NCBI GenBank assembly: GCA_043755595.1
Contig: JAYUSQ010000279.1
Span: 12,238 to 76,237, forward strand
From: VFZP01 sp043755595
GTDB lineage: Bacteria > Acidobacteriota > Terriglobia > Bryobacterales > Bryobacteraceae
DNA: 64,000 nucleotides
Direction of reading: 5' to 3'
The position numbers and the translations under genes are program-made. The notes below the pieces were generated by a model, which saw only the letters and a program-made list of their open reading frames with translations, did no database searches and had not been told where the DNA came from. The first letter of the stretch is position 1; every line of letters begins with the position of its first letter. Positions 45,137 through 53,840 of the stretch are shown in pieces.

Positions 45137-46087
45137 ATGCCTCGCGTCGAGTACGAGGGGGCCTCTTGCGATTTGGCGGACGGCGAAAGTGTGCTCGACG
45201 GCTTGCTCCGCTCAGGCGTGGCCGTCCCGCATTCCTGTAAGGCGGGTAGTTGTGGCTCGTGCCTGATGCGCGCCATCCCTCCAAGCGTTCCCACGACGCG
45301 CTCGCAGGCCGGGCTGAAGGATTCCTGGAAAGCCCAAGGCTACTTCCTCGCCTGCGTGTGCCACCCGGATGCCGACCTGTTTGCGGGCCCGGTCGGCGCC
45401 GAAGCCCGTCTCGCGGCCGCCATCGTTTCGCTCGATTACCTGAGTGATTCGGTGTTGCGCGTACGCCTCTCGACTGAGTCTCCCTTTGACTATCGGGCCG
45501 GACAATTTATCGCCATCTTCCGGTCCGATGGGTTAGCCCGCAGTTACTCGGTTGCCAGTCTACCGGCTGAGCGCATACTCGAACTCCACGTGCGGCTCCT
45601 CCCGGGAGGACGCATGAGTCAATGGCTTGCAACTACGGCCGGCATTGGTGACGCACTGCAAATACAAGGTCCCTCGGGTGACTGCTTCTATCTCGCCGGG
45701 CGCGAAGATCAACCGCTCCTCCTCGCTGGCACCGGCACTGGCCTCGCCCCGCTCTACGGCATCGCACGCGACGCACTGGAACACGGTCATCGCGGACCGA
45801 TCCACTTATTCCACGGCGCGGTCACCTCGGCGGGGCTCTATTTACAAGACCAACTCAAGCACCTCGCAGCCGCTCACTCACACTTCACCTACACGGCCAC
45901 GACGCTTGATTCGGGCAATCCGATCGATCAAGCGATCTTCGCGCGTTTCCCCAAGCTCACCGGCTGGCGCGCGTTTGTCTGCGGAGACCCGTCGGTCGTC
46001 AACTCACTCAAGAAGAAATTGTTTCTCGCAGGCGCAGGGCTCAACGATATTCACGCTGACGCGTTCCTGACCGCGCCTGTGCTGTAA
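45137..46087 (+). CDS. [2Fe-2S] ferredoxin-FAD/NAD reductase
   Basis: 316 aa, three modules. Residues 1-90: plant-type ferredoxin with the cluster Cys set CKAGSCGSC...CVC. About 95-200: FAD domain with RSYSVAS. About 200-316: NAD(P) domain with GTGTGLAPLYG and FVCGDPSVV. It resembles reductases of phenol hydroxylase and related oxygenases. Between a truncated haemoglobin and NsrR it is the likely reductase that keeps the haem ferrous for NO dioxygenation. Confidence 0.9.
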   Translation: MPRVEYEGASCDLADGESVLDGLLRSGVAVPHSCKAGSCGSCLMRAIPPSVPTTRSQAGLKDSWKAQGYFLACVCHPDADLFAGPVGAEARLAAAIVSLDYLSDSVLRVRLSTESPFDYRAGQFIAIFRSDGLARSYSVASLPAERILELHVRLLPGGRMSQWLATTAGIGDALQIQGPSGDCFYLAGREDQPLLLAGTGTGLAPLYGIARDALEHGHRGPIHLFHGAVTSAGLYLQDQLKHLAAAHSHFTYTATTLDSGNPIDQAIFARFPKLTGWRAFVCGDPSVVNSLKKKLFLAGAGLNDIHADAFLTAPVL

Positions 46088-46096
46088 TGCGAAGTA

Positions 46097-46531
46097 GTGC
46101 AACTTAGCCTTCGTTCGGACTATGCTCTCCGGGTTTTGTTGTACCTCGGCGCCCATCCCGGCGAAGTGGTCACAACCCGCTGCATCAGTGATGCCTACGG
46201 TATTTCAAAAAACCACCTGGTCCGCGTCGTGCAAACGCTCGCGGAGCACGGTTACGTGGAACTGATTCCAGGCCGCTCGGGTGGCATGCGGTTGGTTCGC
46301 GATCCAGCCGCGATTCGTTTAGGCGAAGTAGTGCGCCATGCCGAGCCCAATCTGAAATTGGTCGAGTGTTTTGACCCCGCCACCAACACCTGCCCGATTG
46401 CCCGCAGTTGTGGACTGAAGAGCGTCTTGAATGAAGGGCTGCTCGCGTTCCTGGCCACGCTGGATCAGCATACTCTGGCTGAGTTGGTAACATCGAAAAG
46501 CCGCACTAAGCTTGTCGCTATTCTTGGTTGA
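46097..46531 (+). CDS. nsrR: NsrR-type Rrf2 family NO-sensing repressor
   Basis: 144 aa from GTG 46097, 9 bp after the reductase. Starts MQLSLRSDYALRVLLYLGAH as NsrR does, has the winged HTH (ISDAYGISKNHLVRVVQTLAEHGYVELI..GGMRLVRDP), and three Cys for an iron-sulfur cluster: ECFDPATNTCPIARSC. Nitric oxide attacks the cluster and releases the operator. The palindrome at 44730-44752 upstream of its own operon makes autoregulation very likely. Confidence 0.92.
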   Translation: MQLSLRSDYALRVLLYLGAHPGEVVTTRCISDAYGISKNHLVRVVQTLAEHGYVELIPGRSGGMRLVRDPAAIRLGEVVRHAEPNLKLVECFDPATNTCPIARSCGLKSVLNEGLLAFLATLDQHTLAELVTSKSRTKLVAILG

Positions 46532-46587
46532 CCGTCGTTACCGAGCCGCGACCGCCAGGGAGCGGTCCTCACTTACAACGAAATCCT

Positions 46588-46974
46588 CTAGTAACGAGGT
46601 CCGCGATCTCGTCCGCCGCCCCCACCGCCACCGGGACCACCAGGACCACCGCCCTCGCGCCGCCCGCCGCCGAACCCGCCTCGCCGTTCGCCGCCGCCCC
46701 CACCACCGCCTCGACTTGCGCCGCCGCCCGGGGTCATCGGTCGCGCTTCGTTAATGACCAGTGCCCGTCCCATGAATTCCTTCCCACTGCAGGAACGCAC
46801 TACCGTTTCACTGTCTGTGTCGGCGACATCCACGAACCCGAATCCCCGCGCCTCGCCGGAGAACTTGTCGCGCATGATGCTGACTTGATTAATAGTCACG
46901 CCCGCCTGAGAAAAGAAACTCTCCAGGTCGGACTCGTTCGCTTTGAAGGGAAGGTTCCCTACGTACAACCTCAT
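46588..46974 (-). CDS. Glycine-rich RRM RNA-binding protein
   Basis: 128 aa from ATG 46974 with SD GGAG 13 nt upstream. A single RRM: RNP2 LYVGNLP at the start, RNP1 ARGFGFVDV near residue 46, then AVINEARP-type end. The tail is Gly/Arg-rich (GGGGGGGERRGGFGGGRR). Similar to cold-shock RNA-binding proteins of cyanobacteria and other bacteria. Role in RNA folding or stability is inferred. A REP-like hairpin lies about 120 nt upstream of its start. Confidence 0.9.
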   Translation of the reverse strand: MRLYVGNLPFKANESDLESFFSQAGVTINQVSIMRDKFSGEARGFGFVDVADTDSETVVRSCSGKEFMGRALVINEARPMTPGGGASRGGGGGGGERRGGFGGGRREGGGPGGPGGGGGGGRDRGPRY

Positions 46975-47090
46975 TTGACTTTTCAAACTCCTGTCCTGAA
47001 CCGGCGGATTAGCCGAAGCACTCGACGAACTTCAGTGCTCCACGATATATTGACAGGTCAACTTCTCAAAGTCAAAGCCGTCAGGTTAGA

Positions 47091-47114
47091 GTGGGATCGG
47101 CCTCCTGGCCGGTC
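47091..47114. repeat. REP-like hairpin, copy 1
   Basis: 24 nt starting GTGGGATCGGCCTCCTGGCC; the core CGGCC-TCCT-GGCCG forms a perfect short stem. It matches 60000-60023 at 23 of 24 positions. It lies just after the 3' end of the ntrC-like gene. Both copies follow a gene, fitting a dispersed extragenic palindrome or a common terminator-like sequence without a T-run. Confidence 0.7.
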
Positions 47115-47121
47115 CGGCCCG

Positions 47122-48507
47122 CTAGGAGCCTGACTCGGATTTGAGCGACTGAAGATCGATTCCCAACTGCTGGCACTTCTTATATAGATGGCTGCGTTCA
47201 AGCCCCAGCGCTCGCGCCGCCTCGGTCATCCGGAACTGATACCGCTTCAATTCGCCCAGCAGAGTGTCCCGCTCGAAGGCCTCCACCCGTTCGGCGAGTG
47301 TACCCACCGCCGCACCCCCAGCGCTTGCGGACCCGCCCCCCGCCGATGACGCTTGAGGCAACGCTAACCGCACCGCCTCGTCATCTACTTCTCCGTCCGC
47401 CAGCAGCAACAAACGCTCCACCACATTGCGAAGTTCCCGTACATTGCCAGGCCATCGATACGATTCCAGCAGCCGCACGGCCGCCGCCAGAAACGGCTTC
47501 GGTTTCCAGCCGTTTTGACTGGCAATCTGACTCGCGAAATGTTCCAACAGCACAGCGATATCGCCCGGCCGCTCACGCAGCGCAGGCAGCCGCAACGGAA
47601 ACACAAACACGCGATGATACAGATCCTGGCGGAAGTGTCCGGACGTAACAAGGTCATCCAGATTCCGGTGCGTCGCCACCACCACGCGCACGTTCACCGG
47701 CACCGGTTTGTCTCCGCCGACGCGCTCCAGTTCCCCCTCCTGCAAAACCCGCAGAAGCTTCGCCTGCATCCCTAGCGGCATGTCGCCGATCTCATCCAGG
47801 AACAGCGTACCTTGATGGGCCTGTTCAAACTTACCCGAATGCCGCGAGGCCGCGCCGGTGAACGCCCCTTTCTCATGGCCAAACAATTCGGACTCGATCA
47901 ACTCGGCCGGCACCGCGGCGCAATTGAGAGTAACAAACGGCCCTTTCGCCCGCCCGCTCCGCTCATGAATCGCACGAGCGATCAGTTCCTTGCCCGTGCC
48001 AGTCTCGCCCAAAATGCAGACGCGAGCCTCACTCTGCGCCACACGTTCCAATTGCAGCATCAACCGCCGCATCGGTTCGCTGGACCAGATGATGTCGTGT
48101 TGCCCACCCACGCGCTGGCGCAGTTCGCGATTCTCTTTCTCCAGCCGCGTCAGGCGTAGACCATTCTCCACCGTCAGCAAAAGCTTCTCGGTCGATAACG
48201 GCTTCTCAAGAAAATCGATCGCGCCCAGCCGCGTCGCCCGTACCGCCATTTCAACCGTTGCTTGCCCGGAGATCATCACCACCGGCAGCGTAACGTTGAT
48301 CGCGCGCAACTCCTCCAGCATGGTCAGTCCGTCCTTCCCGGGCATCACGACATCGGACAGCATCATATCGAACGAACCCGCTCGCGCTAACTCAATCGCG
48401 CGTCCGGCGTTATCGCAGACCGTCGCCTCGTGGCCCGAGAGCCGAAAGGCCCGCGCCAACGAAGCAAGCGTGTTTTGATCGTCATCGACTATTAGTAAGT
48501 GAGCCAT
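47122..48507 (-). CDS. NtrC-family sigma-54-dependent response regulator
   Basis: ATG 48507 gives 461 aa. Receiver domain with DDDQN, phospho-acceptor DMMLSDVVMPGKDGL and Lys in FLEKPL; AAA+ domain with Walker A GETGTGKE, GAFTGA loop (contacts sigma-54) and LFLDEIGDM; C-terminal Fis-type HTH (MTEAARALGLERSHLYKKC). It needs sigma-54 to act. The cognate kinase is the adjacent upstream gene. No sigma-54 (-24/-12) site was seen in the window. Confidence 0.95.
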   Translation of the reverse strand: MAHLLIVDDDQNTLASLARAFRLSGHEATVCDNAGRAIELARAGSFDMMLSDVVMPGKDGLTMLEELRAINVTLPVVMISGQATVEMAVRATRLGAIDFLEKPLSTEKLLLTVENGLRLTRLEKENRELRQRVGGQHDIIWSSEPMRRLMLQLERVAQSEARVCILGETGTGKELIARAIHERSGRAKGPFVTLNCAAVPAELIESELFGHEKGAFTGAASRHSGKFEQAHQGTLFLDEIGDMPLGMQAKLLRVLQEGELERVGGDKPVPVNVRVVVATHRNLDDLVTSGHFRQDLYHRVFVFPLRLPALRERPGDIAVLLEHFASQIASQNGWKPKPFLAAAVRLLESYRWPGNVRELRNVVERLLLLADGEVDDEAVRLALPQASSAGGGSASAGGAAVGTLAERVEAFERDTLLGELKRYQFRMTEAARALGLERSHLYKKCQQLGIDLQSLKSESGS

Positions 48508-48515
48508 AATGCGCG

Positions 48516-50255
48516 TCAACCAACCGCGGGCAGGGCAATCTGAAACGTCGCGCCCTTACCCGGTTCGCTCTCCACTGAAATTCTCCCTCCATGGTCGCTT
48601 ACCACGGACTGCACGATCGCCAACCCCAACCCCGTCCCATGTTGCTTGGTCGTGTAGTAAGGCGTGAAAAGCCGCTCGCATTCTTCCTTCGATAGCCCGG
48701 CGCCTGTGTCGCTCACTTCGATCGACACCTCGCTACCCGCGCGCCGCCCGCGCACGGTGATGCTTCCTCCCTGCGGTAACGCATCCATCGCATTGAGAAT
48801 GAGATTGCGCAGCGCGCGCGACAACTGATCGGGATCCGCATCGACGGCCAGCCCGGCTTCGGAAAGTTCCAGCCGTCCATCGATCGGCGGTTGCCCCGGC
48901 GTGTTCCACTGCGGTTCGAAAAGTTTCAGGATGGGTGGAAGAAATTCGTCGAGCCGTACGCGTTCGACGCGCGGCGAAGGCATCCGGGCGAAATCGCTGA
49001 ATCGGCCGACGATCGATTTGAGTTGCGACAATTCGGCCAGCAGCGTTGTCGTGCTTTCGCGGAAAACCTCGTCGAACTGTTCGGGATGCGTCTGCCGCGC
49101 GCGTTGCAGATTCTCGACCGTCAGTTGCAACGGGAACAACGGGTTTTTTAGTTCATGCGCCAGCCGCCGCGCCAATTCGCGCCAGGCCGCTACGCGTTCC
49201 ACCTGCACCAGCCGCCGCCGTTGCTCGGTCAATTGCAGCGTCATCTGATTGAACGCCCCGCCCAGTTCGCCAATCTCGTCGCCGGAATCCACGGGCACCC
49301 GTGCGCTCCAATTTCCCGCCGCCACTTCCCGCGCGCCCGCGGCCAGATCTTGTAGAGGGCGCGTTAGTCGCGCGGTCAGCCACCAGGCAAACCCGACGCC
49401 CAGCGCAATGCCGGCCGCCGCTGCGCCTAAGCCCGCCAGCCGTATGAACCACGTAAGATTCCACATCTCCTCGCTCACGTGCGTCAGCAACAAAACCCCG
49501 AGCGGTTCCCGAGACCGGCCGAGCAGCGGAATCCCTTGCACCGTCTTTGGCGCCGAAAAGCCGGTCGCGATTGTCGCGCCTTCTTCTCGCCCGCTTCGCC
49601 GGATCCGCCCCACCAACCCGGTCACCGGATCGCTGGCCGAGAGCCCCGCCGATCCGCGATAGAGTTCCGCCTTCATGCCGCGAGGCGTCGCCAGCGCATC
49701 CAGGAAATCCTTGTCCAGCCGTTGCCCCCCTACGACAAAGACCAGGCCGCCAGCGGCGGCAACCACCGGCCGGACAGCCAGCAACGCCACAGCCGGGCCC
49801 TCGGGAAATTCCTCCTGGTCGGCAAATGCGCCCAGTGCTTTCCAATTCGCCTCCGCAGTCACCCAGGCCTTTTTGTATCCAAAACGGGCTGGATAATGAG
49901 CCGACGAAATGATCGCGCCATCCGCCCCCACGATGTCGACGATCTCGAGCGCCTGCTCGCGAGCCAGCGTGGCGGCTTGCTCCAGGAATGGTGCGGGATC
50001 GGCCCCGGGGCGTGTCATCTCGCTTGCCAGCCGCGCCACGGCTTCCGACGCAGCCATCGCCTCCACGCGGCGAATCACTTCACGGCTGCGCGAAGCGTAT
50101 TCACGTTGAAACTGCGCCACGATAGCGCGTGTACGTTCCTGATCCACGCGCTCAAAGGCCCGCTGCGTGATCTCCGAAGTGACCGAACTCACCAGGATCG
50201 TCGTCGCCGCCACTGTCAAGCCAAACAAGAGTATCAACCGCGTGCGAAAGCTCAT
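48516..50255 (-). CDS. NtrY-like sensor histidine kinase
   Basis: ATG 50255 (MSFRTRLILLFGLTVAATTI) gives 579 aa; it overlaps the upstream stop by 4 nt (ATGA). TM1 at about 6-24, a ~220-residue sensing region, TM2 near 300, HAMP, HisKA box LAHELKNPL with the phospho-His, and HATPase motifs ALRNLILNAMDAL, VSDTGAGLS and GTGLGLAIV. Partner of the NtrC-like regulator, eight bases apart. A solute-binding protein gene precedes it in the same operon, hinting that it reads a ligand. Confidence 0.93.
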   Translation of the reverse strand: MSFRTRLILLFGLTVAATTILVSSVTSEITQRAFERVDQERTRAIVAQFQREYASRSREVIRRVEAMAASEAVARLASEMTRPGADPAPFLEQAATLAREQALEIVDIVGADGAIISSAHYPARFGYKKAWVTAEANWKALGAFADQEEFPEGPAVALLAVRPVVAAAGGLVFVVGGQRLDKDFLDALATPRGMKAELYRGSAGLSASDPVTGLVGRIRRSGREEGATIATGFSAPKTVQGIPLLGRSREPLGVLLLTHVSEEMWNLTWFIRLAGLGAAAAGIALGVGFAWWLTARLTRPLQDLAAGAREVAAGNWSARVPVDSGDEIGELGGAFNQMTLQLTEQRRRLVQVERVAAWRELARRLAHELKNPLFPLQLTVENLQRARQTHPEQFDEVFRESTTTLLAELSQLKSIVGRFSDFARMPSPRVERVRLDEFLPPILKLFEPQWNTPGQPPIDGRLELSEAGLAVDADPDQLSRALRNLILNAMDALPQGGSITVRGRRAGSEVSIEVSDTGAGLSKEECERLFTPYYTTKQHGTGLGLAIVQSVVSDHGGRISVESEPGKGATFQIALPAVG

Positions 50256-51580
50256 CGGTCGGGCTCCAACCATGCTTCTTCCAGCCGCCACCAGACCGCG
50301 CCGGGTTTCACCCAATTGCGCACACGCGTCCGGACGCCGTAAGTGGAGGGCACGTGAAACAATGGCGCCACCCATCCTCCCACCAGACTCTTGCGCTCGG
50401 CTTGCAGCACCTCTTCGCGCGAACGGCCGAAGGCAGGCAGTGGCATTTGTAGTCCCCGCCCGTATTCGGTCAATGCCAAACCCGGCTCGGTGGCGGTGAC
50501 TGGCACGCGTGTCAAAATCAAATCTGGATCGTCCGTTGAACTTGGCTTCAATGTTACGCCTGCGTCGCCCACATTCAACGCGATTCGTTCGGCGATCAGC
50601 CGTAACGATGGCTCGGCGGCGTCGTAACCCAATACCAGCGCGGGCGGCGCGGGCTTCAGCATCTGGGCGGACCGCTCCAGATCGCGCTCGGCTCCAAACA
50701 GAAATCCATAGCCGGAAACCCGCTGCGGGAGAAAGTTGCCAGTCGCCTCGCCGGCCCTTTGCAACAGCACTTGCGCGATCGGACCGCGATCGATTGCAAG
50801 CGCGATTCCCCGCCGCACCCGCTCTTCCTGCACCCCAGGCTTACTCCGCACGAAAACCAGCGCCACCAGATCGAGTGGAGCGGAACTCCACGCCTCGCGC
50901 CCTCGTTGTCCCGCCTGGCGCCGGCTATCGGCCAGCGACAGTTCCACCACATCGGCCCGTCCGCCTTCGAAATCGAAAAGCTGATCGCGAAGCGCGCGGC
51001 TCATACGCACCTCAATCGCGTTCAAATAAGGCCGCCCCTGCCAGTGCGCTTCGTGAGCCGCCAGGAACCCGCGCAACCCTGGCAACCATTCTGTGACTTT
51101 GAATGGTCCCGTTCGCGCCAAACGAAACCGAGGCTCTGCGAGTTCCTCAATCAAACCCGGTTCGGCTTGGCTGCATTGAATAGTGAAGCTGTCGGAGCCG
51201 GCCGAGACGACGCGAGGCGAAAGCAGTCCCGAAAGACTCGCGGCGATCGAGCCCGGCGAAACGACGGTTCCATCGTGGGCCCTGACATTCGGACGCAGCG
51301 CAAATTGCCACTGCCGTTTGGCGGCGTCATAGGACCAACTCAGCGCCAACTGCGAAACGACCGCGCCGGTTTCATTTCTTCCAACCAAGCCCTCAAACAC
51401 CGCCGCCGCCAGCCGCCGCAAATCCACCGAAGCGGGATTAGGCTCCAGCCCCGCCGCCCGCGACCGTGTTTCCACCACGAGCGTGCCGCCATAACGCGGG
51501 CGCTGCCCGGAGAGCCCCGGCCACAGCGCAGGCGTGAGGAGACTACCGGCCGCAACCCGCAAAAATGCGATACGCCGCAT
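50252..51580 (-). CDS. Peptide/nickel-type solute-binding protein (SBP_bac_5)
   Basis: ATG 51580 gives 442 aa with a signal peptide (FLRVAAGSLLTPALWPGLSG). Family segments: YGGTLVVETRSRAAGLEPNP, AVFEGLVGRNETGAVVSQLA, WQFALRPNVRAHDGTVVSPGSIAASL and RRGIALAIDRGPIAQVLL, the typical dipeptide-binding-protein order. No ABC permease or ATPase gene is present, so it may serve as a sensor subunit for the neighbouring kinase, not a transporter. Overlaps the secreted protein by 38 bp and the kinase by 4. Confidence 0.85.
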   Translation of the reverse strand: MRRIAFLRVAAGSLLTPALWPGLSGQRPRYGGTLVVETRSRAAGLEPNPASVDLRRLAAAVFEGLVGRNETGAVVSQLALSWSYDAAKRQWQFALRPNVRAHDGTVVSPGSIAASLSGLLSPRVVSAGSDSFTIQCSQAEPGLIEELAEPRFRLARTGPFKVTEWLPGLRGFLAAHEAHWQGRPYLNAIEVRMSRALRDQLFDFEGGRADVVELSLADSRRQAGQRGREAWSSAPLDLVALVFVRSKPGVQEERVRRGIALAIDRGPIAQVLLQRAGEATGNFLPQRVSGYGFLFGAERDLERSAQMLKPAPPALVLGYDAAEPSLRLIAERIALNVGDAGVTLKPSSTDDPDLILTRVPVTATEPGLALTEYGRGLQMPLPAFGRSREEVLQAERKSLVGGWVAPLFHVPSTYGVRTRVRNWVKPGAVWWRLEEAWLEPDR

Positions 51581-52601
51581 AACGTCCGGCCGGCGTGCGC
51601 ACCACTGCGGTCGCCGATTCATCTCCCTCCGACGGCCATAAGGCCGACAGCGTTCCCGGCAAAATCATTCCTTCGCCCAACGCGCGCAAAGCTCGTGCCG
51701 CCGGTTCGAACATGCCGATGGACTGGCCATCGCGGCCGGACATCAGCACCAACGGAAGGCCGCTGCCGCATGGATTAGCGAGCGCCGTCACTTCGCTCCC
51801 CCATGGTCCCTCCAATTCGCGCACCGCCCCCGCTTCACTCCAACGCATCTTGCCATCGGCTCCGGCCAGGACCAATGCGTTGGCCGACACCCGCGCCGCC
51901 GTGAAAAAGCGATCTTTCCCGCCGTTCGACGAAAACTCATTCGGACCCGCCGGCTGCGCTTCAAACGAAGCGGCGATAGGCCAACCGCTTTGCCCACCTG
52001 GCAAAAGCGCGCGGGCTTCCCCATCGGCAAACGAAAGCTTCCCTCGCACATCGCGCGGCCACGGTGAATCGGCCCGGCGCACGCGAGTCTGGCGAAGCAC
52101 TTCGCCCTGACGATCGCGCAGTGACAATCGTTCAGTGTCGAGCACCCAGAACTCGCCCCGGCTGCCGGGCCCTGCGGCTGCGTCCAGAATCCTCTCGTCC
52201 TGTTCCCAAAGCAGGGCGCGTTCCAGTCGAGGATGAGGTTGCACGGCCCGCGGAACTTCTGCCGCCGGATCGTACTCGGCCATCAAAATCGCAAACTCCT
52301 CTCCGCGGGAAAACTCGGCCACCAACACGCGGTGCGCCATGCCGGCGGAAACCGTCACGCGCAACTGAGCCGCCGCGGGAGCCCCGGCCTGCCGGTTCAG
52401 CACCTCGCGCAAGCTGCGGTCTACCCGATCGCGCTCGCGCGCCAAAACCGGCGCTAAAAAACGCGTCTGCAAAACCACTCGTTCCTGGACGGAAAGCTTG
52501 TCGAGCACACGCCGGCCCAGGACGCGCACGGCATCTTCCAACGTCTCGGCGCGCGCCGAACCGAGAGACCAAACGATCAGGTATGGGATGAGCCGCCGCA
52601 T
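51543..52601 (-). CDS. Secreted protein of unknown function, first gene of the kinase operon
   Basis: ATG 52601 gives 352 aa with a signal peptide (MRRLIPYLIVWSLGSARA). The mature part has a helical segment (ERDRVDRSLREVLNRQ) and repeated beta motifs of a propeller-like kind (EFAILMAEYDP, FWVLDTERLSLRD, ALVLAGADGKMRWSEAG, GRYAAYRIF). No family recognised. Start of the four-gene operon leading to the NtrC-like regulator; the overlap with the solute-binding gene implies coupled translation. Confidence 0.65.
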   Translation of the reverse strand: MRRLIPYLIVWSLGSARAETLEDAVRVLGRRVLDKLSVQERVVLQTRFLAPVLARERDRVDRSLREVLNRQAGAPAAAQLRVTVSAGMAHRVLVAEFSRGEEFAILMAEYDPAAEVPRAVQPHPRLERALLWEQDERILDAAAGPGSRGEFWVLDTERLSLRDRQGEVLRQTRVRRADSPWPRDVRGKLSFADGEARALLPGGQSGWPIAASFEAQPAGPNEFSSNGGKDRFFTAARVSANALVLAGADGKMRWSEAGAVRELEGPWGSEVTALANPCGSGLPLVLMSGRDGQSIGMFEPAARALRALGEGMILPGTLSALWPSEGDESATAVVRTPAGRYAAYRIFAGCGR

Positions 52602-52634
52602 CGGGCGACTACATGCTAGCACGCGCCGGTTGCG

Positions 52635-53171
52635 CTACCTGTTCCCGATCGGTTCGACGATCGTGATAGCCCACCAGGGTCCCGGAGACCAACCGAAAGT
52701 GGCTGCCCAATACCAGGAATTCACCCGTGGCCACTCCCGGCCACGCCGGTCCGTAACGCGTTCGCTCACGCGGAGCGACTCGCCGAATTTCTCAGCTTCG
52801 AACAGACTCCACGTCCGCCCCTTGGTGTCCGTGTAGCCTTCCAATGGAGAGATGCGGAAGCCTGCCTCGCGGAAGCACTGCATCGCTGGCAGCATCTTGC
52901 GCGTGGCGCGCTCGGTATACCGCATGATGATTTCGCGCCGCCCGTCGCTGAAGTGCGCCGTTTGTCCTGGGAAGTCCTCTATAAAGGAACGTTCGCGCCA
53001 TGTGAAGTCGATTCGCTTCAACGAAACGCCGTCCCAGGCGTCCACCCAACCGGAGAATCGCCCCGATGCTTCGGACGACGGTACAAAGGTGCCGGCCAGA
53101 ATCGGAACCATCACGGCCACCAGACACACGATTAGCCATTGCAGCGCGGCTCTTACTCGGCGATGTGGCAC
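52635..53171 (-). CDS. Membrane-anchored hypothetical protein
   Basis: 178 aa with one N-terminal TM helix (ALQWLIVCLVAVMVPILAG). The rest is a soluble domain with FPGQTAHFSDGRREIIMRYTERATRKMLPAMQCFREAGFRISP and WYWAATFGWSPGPWWAITI. The MQCFREAGF segment faintly recalls exosortase-associated (EpsI) proteins, but no exosortase gene is here, so no name is given. Its start overlaps the stop of the preceding membrane gene by 19 bp, so the two form one operon. Confidence 0.6.
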   Translation of the reverse strand: MPHRRVRAALQWLIVCLVAVMVPILAGTFVPSSEASGRFSGWVDAWDGVSLKRIDFTWRERSFIEDFPGQTAHFSDGRREIIMRYTERATRKMLPAMQCFREAGFRISPLEGYTDTKGRTWSLFEAEKFGESLRVSERVTDRRGREWPRVNSWYWAATFGWSPGPWWAITIVEPIGNR

Positions 53172-53728
53172 AACCGTCTCCTCGCGGAGGTCAGCCCTGG
53201 ACCACCGCCCCCAAAGGGTATCAGACTCGTCAGACGTTGCGCACGAATCGCCTTTCTAATACTCCAGGCGGTGCATAAAGAGAATAATGGCGCTATAGGT
53301 AGTAGTCCAACTGCCAAAATCGACAAAATTAAGGCTGCGGGTAGAATCGGTAAATATAGGATCGAGTAGCCCGCCGAAACGGCCAGCGCCAAGCGATTCG
53401 CGAGGTCAATCGCGCCGTCGCCCCTGGCAACCCAGGCTGGCGGCTCCGAAGTGCACAAACGAAGCCAACCTGCCAGATTGGCCAGCGGCGCGCTAAACGC
53501 GAGCGCCAGGAACCAGCCATTGGGAATCGGATTGGCGTAAGCGCCGGCGCTCCACCCTGTCATCGATTCGGCCGTGATCGACACAACCGGCAGACACACA
53601 CCAAAAAGCAAGTGGAGAGCGCGGAAGCGTCGAAGCGAGAGGGACTGCCCCTCCGGCAGTCCCCACCCGTCCAATCGCCCCGGCATAGCGTCCCAGCCGG
53701 CCGATGGCGAAACTTTGTGTTGCGGCAC
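53153..53728 (-). CDS. Small polytopic membrane protein
   Basis: 191 aa with four or five hydrophobic segments (LLFGVCLPVVSITAE, FLALAFSAPLANLAGWL, LALAVSAGYSILYLPI, LILSILAVGLLPIAPLFSL). No family recognised. GAGAGGGACTGCC-CCTC-CGGCAGTCCCC within it (53637-53662) forms a stem similar in style to the REP-like elements, here inside the coding frame. Operon with the gene 52635-53171. Confidence 0.55.
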   Translation of the reverse strand: MPQHKVSPSAGWDAMPGRLDGWGLPEGQSLSLRRFRALHLLFGVCLPVVSITAESMTGWSAGAYANPIPNGWFLALAFSAPLANLAGWLRLCTSEPPAWVARGDGAIDLANRLALAVSAGYSILYLPILPAALILSILAVGLLPIAPLFSLCTAWSIRKAIRAQRLTSLIPFGGGGPGLTSARRRLCHIAE

Positions 53729-53840
53729 GCCAGAAAGGAATGCAAGGGATGGACCAACGCGGATCTATTTGAAAACAGTGTAGAGGGGCCTTTCAGCCGC
53801 GTGTCCGCCCAGGCACACGCGTGTCTCCCGTTAGACGCGG

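Noticed and set aside
47115..52634. Sigma-54 (-24/-12) promoter near the NtrC-like operon
   Set aside because: No TGGCA-N7-TTGC spaced site found by eye, only weak TGGCAC words out of register.
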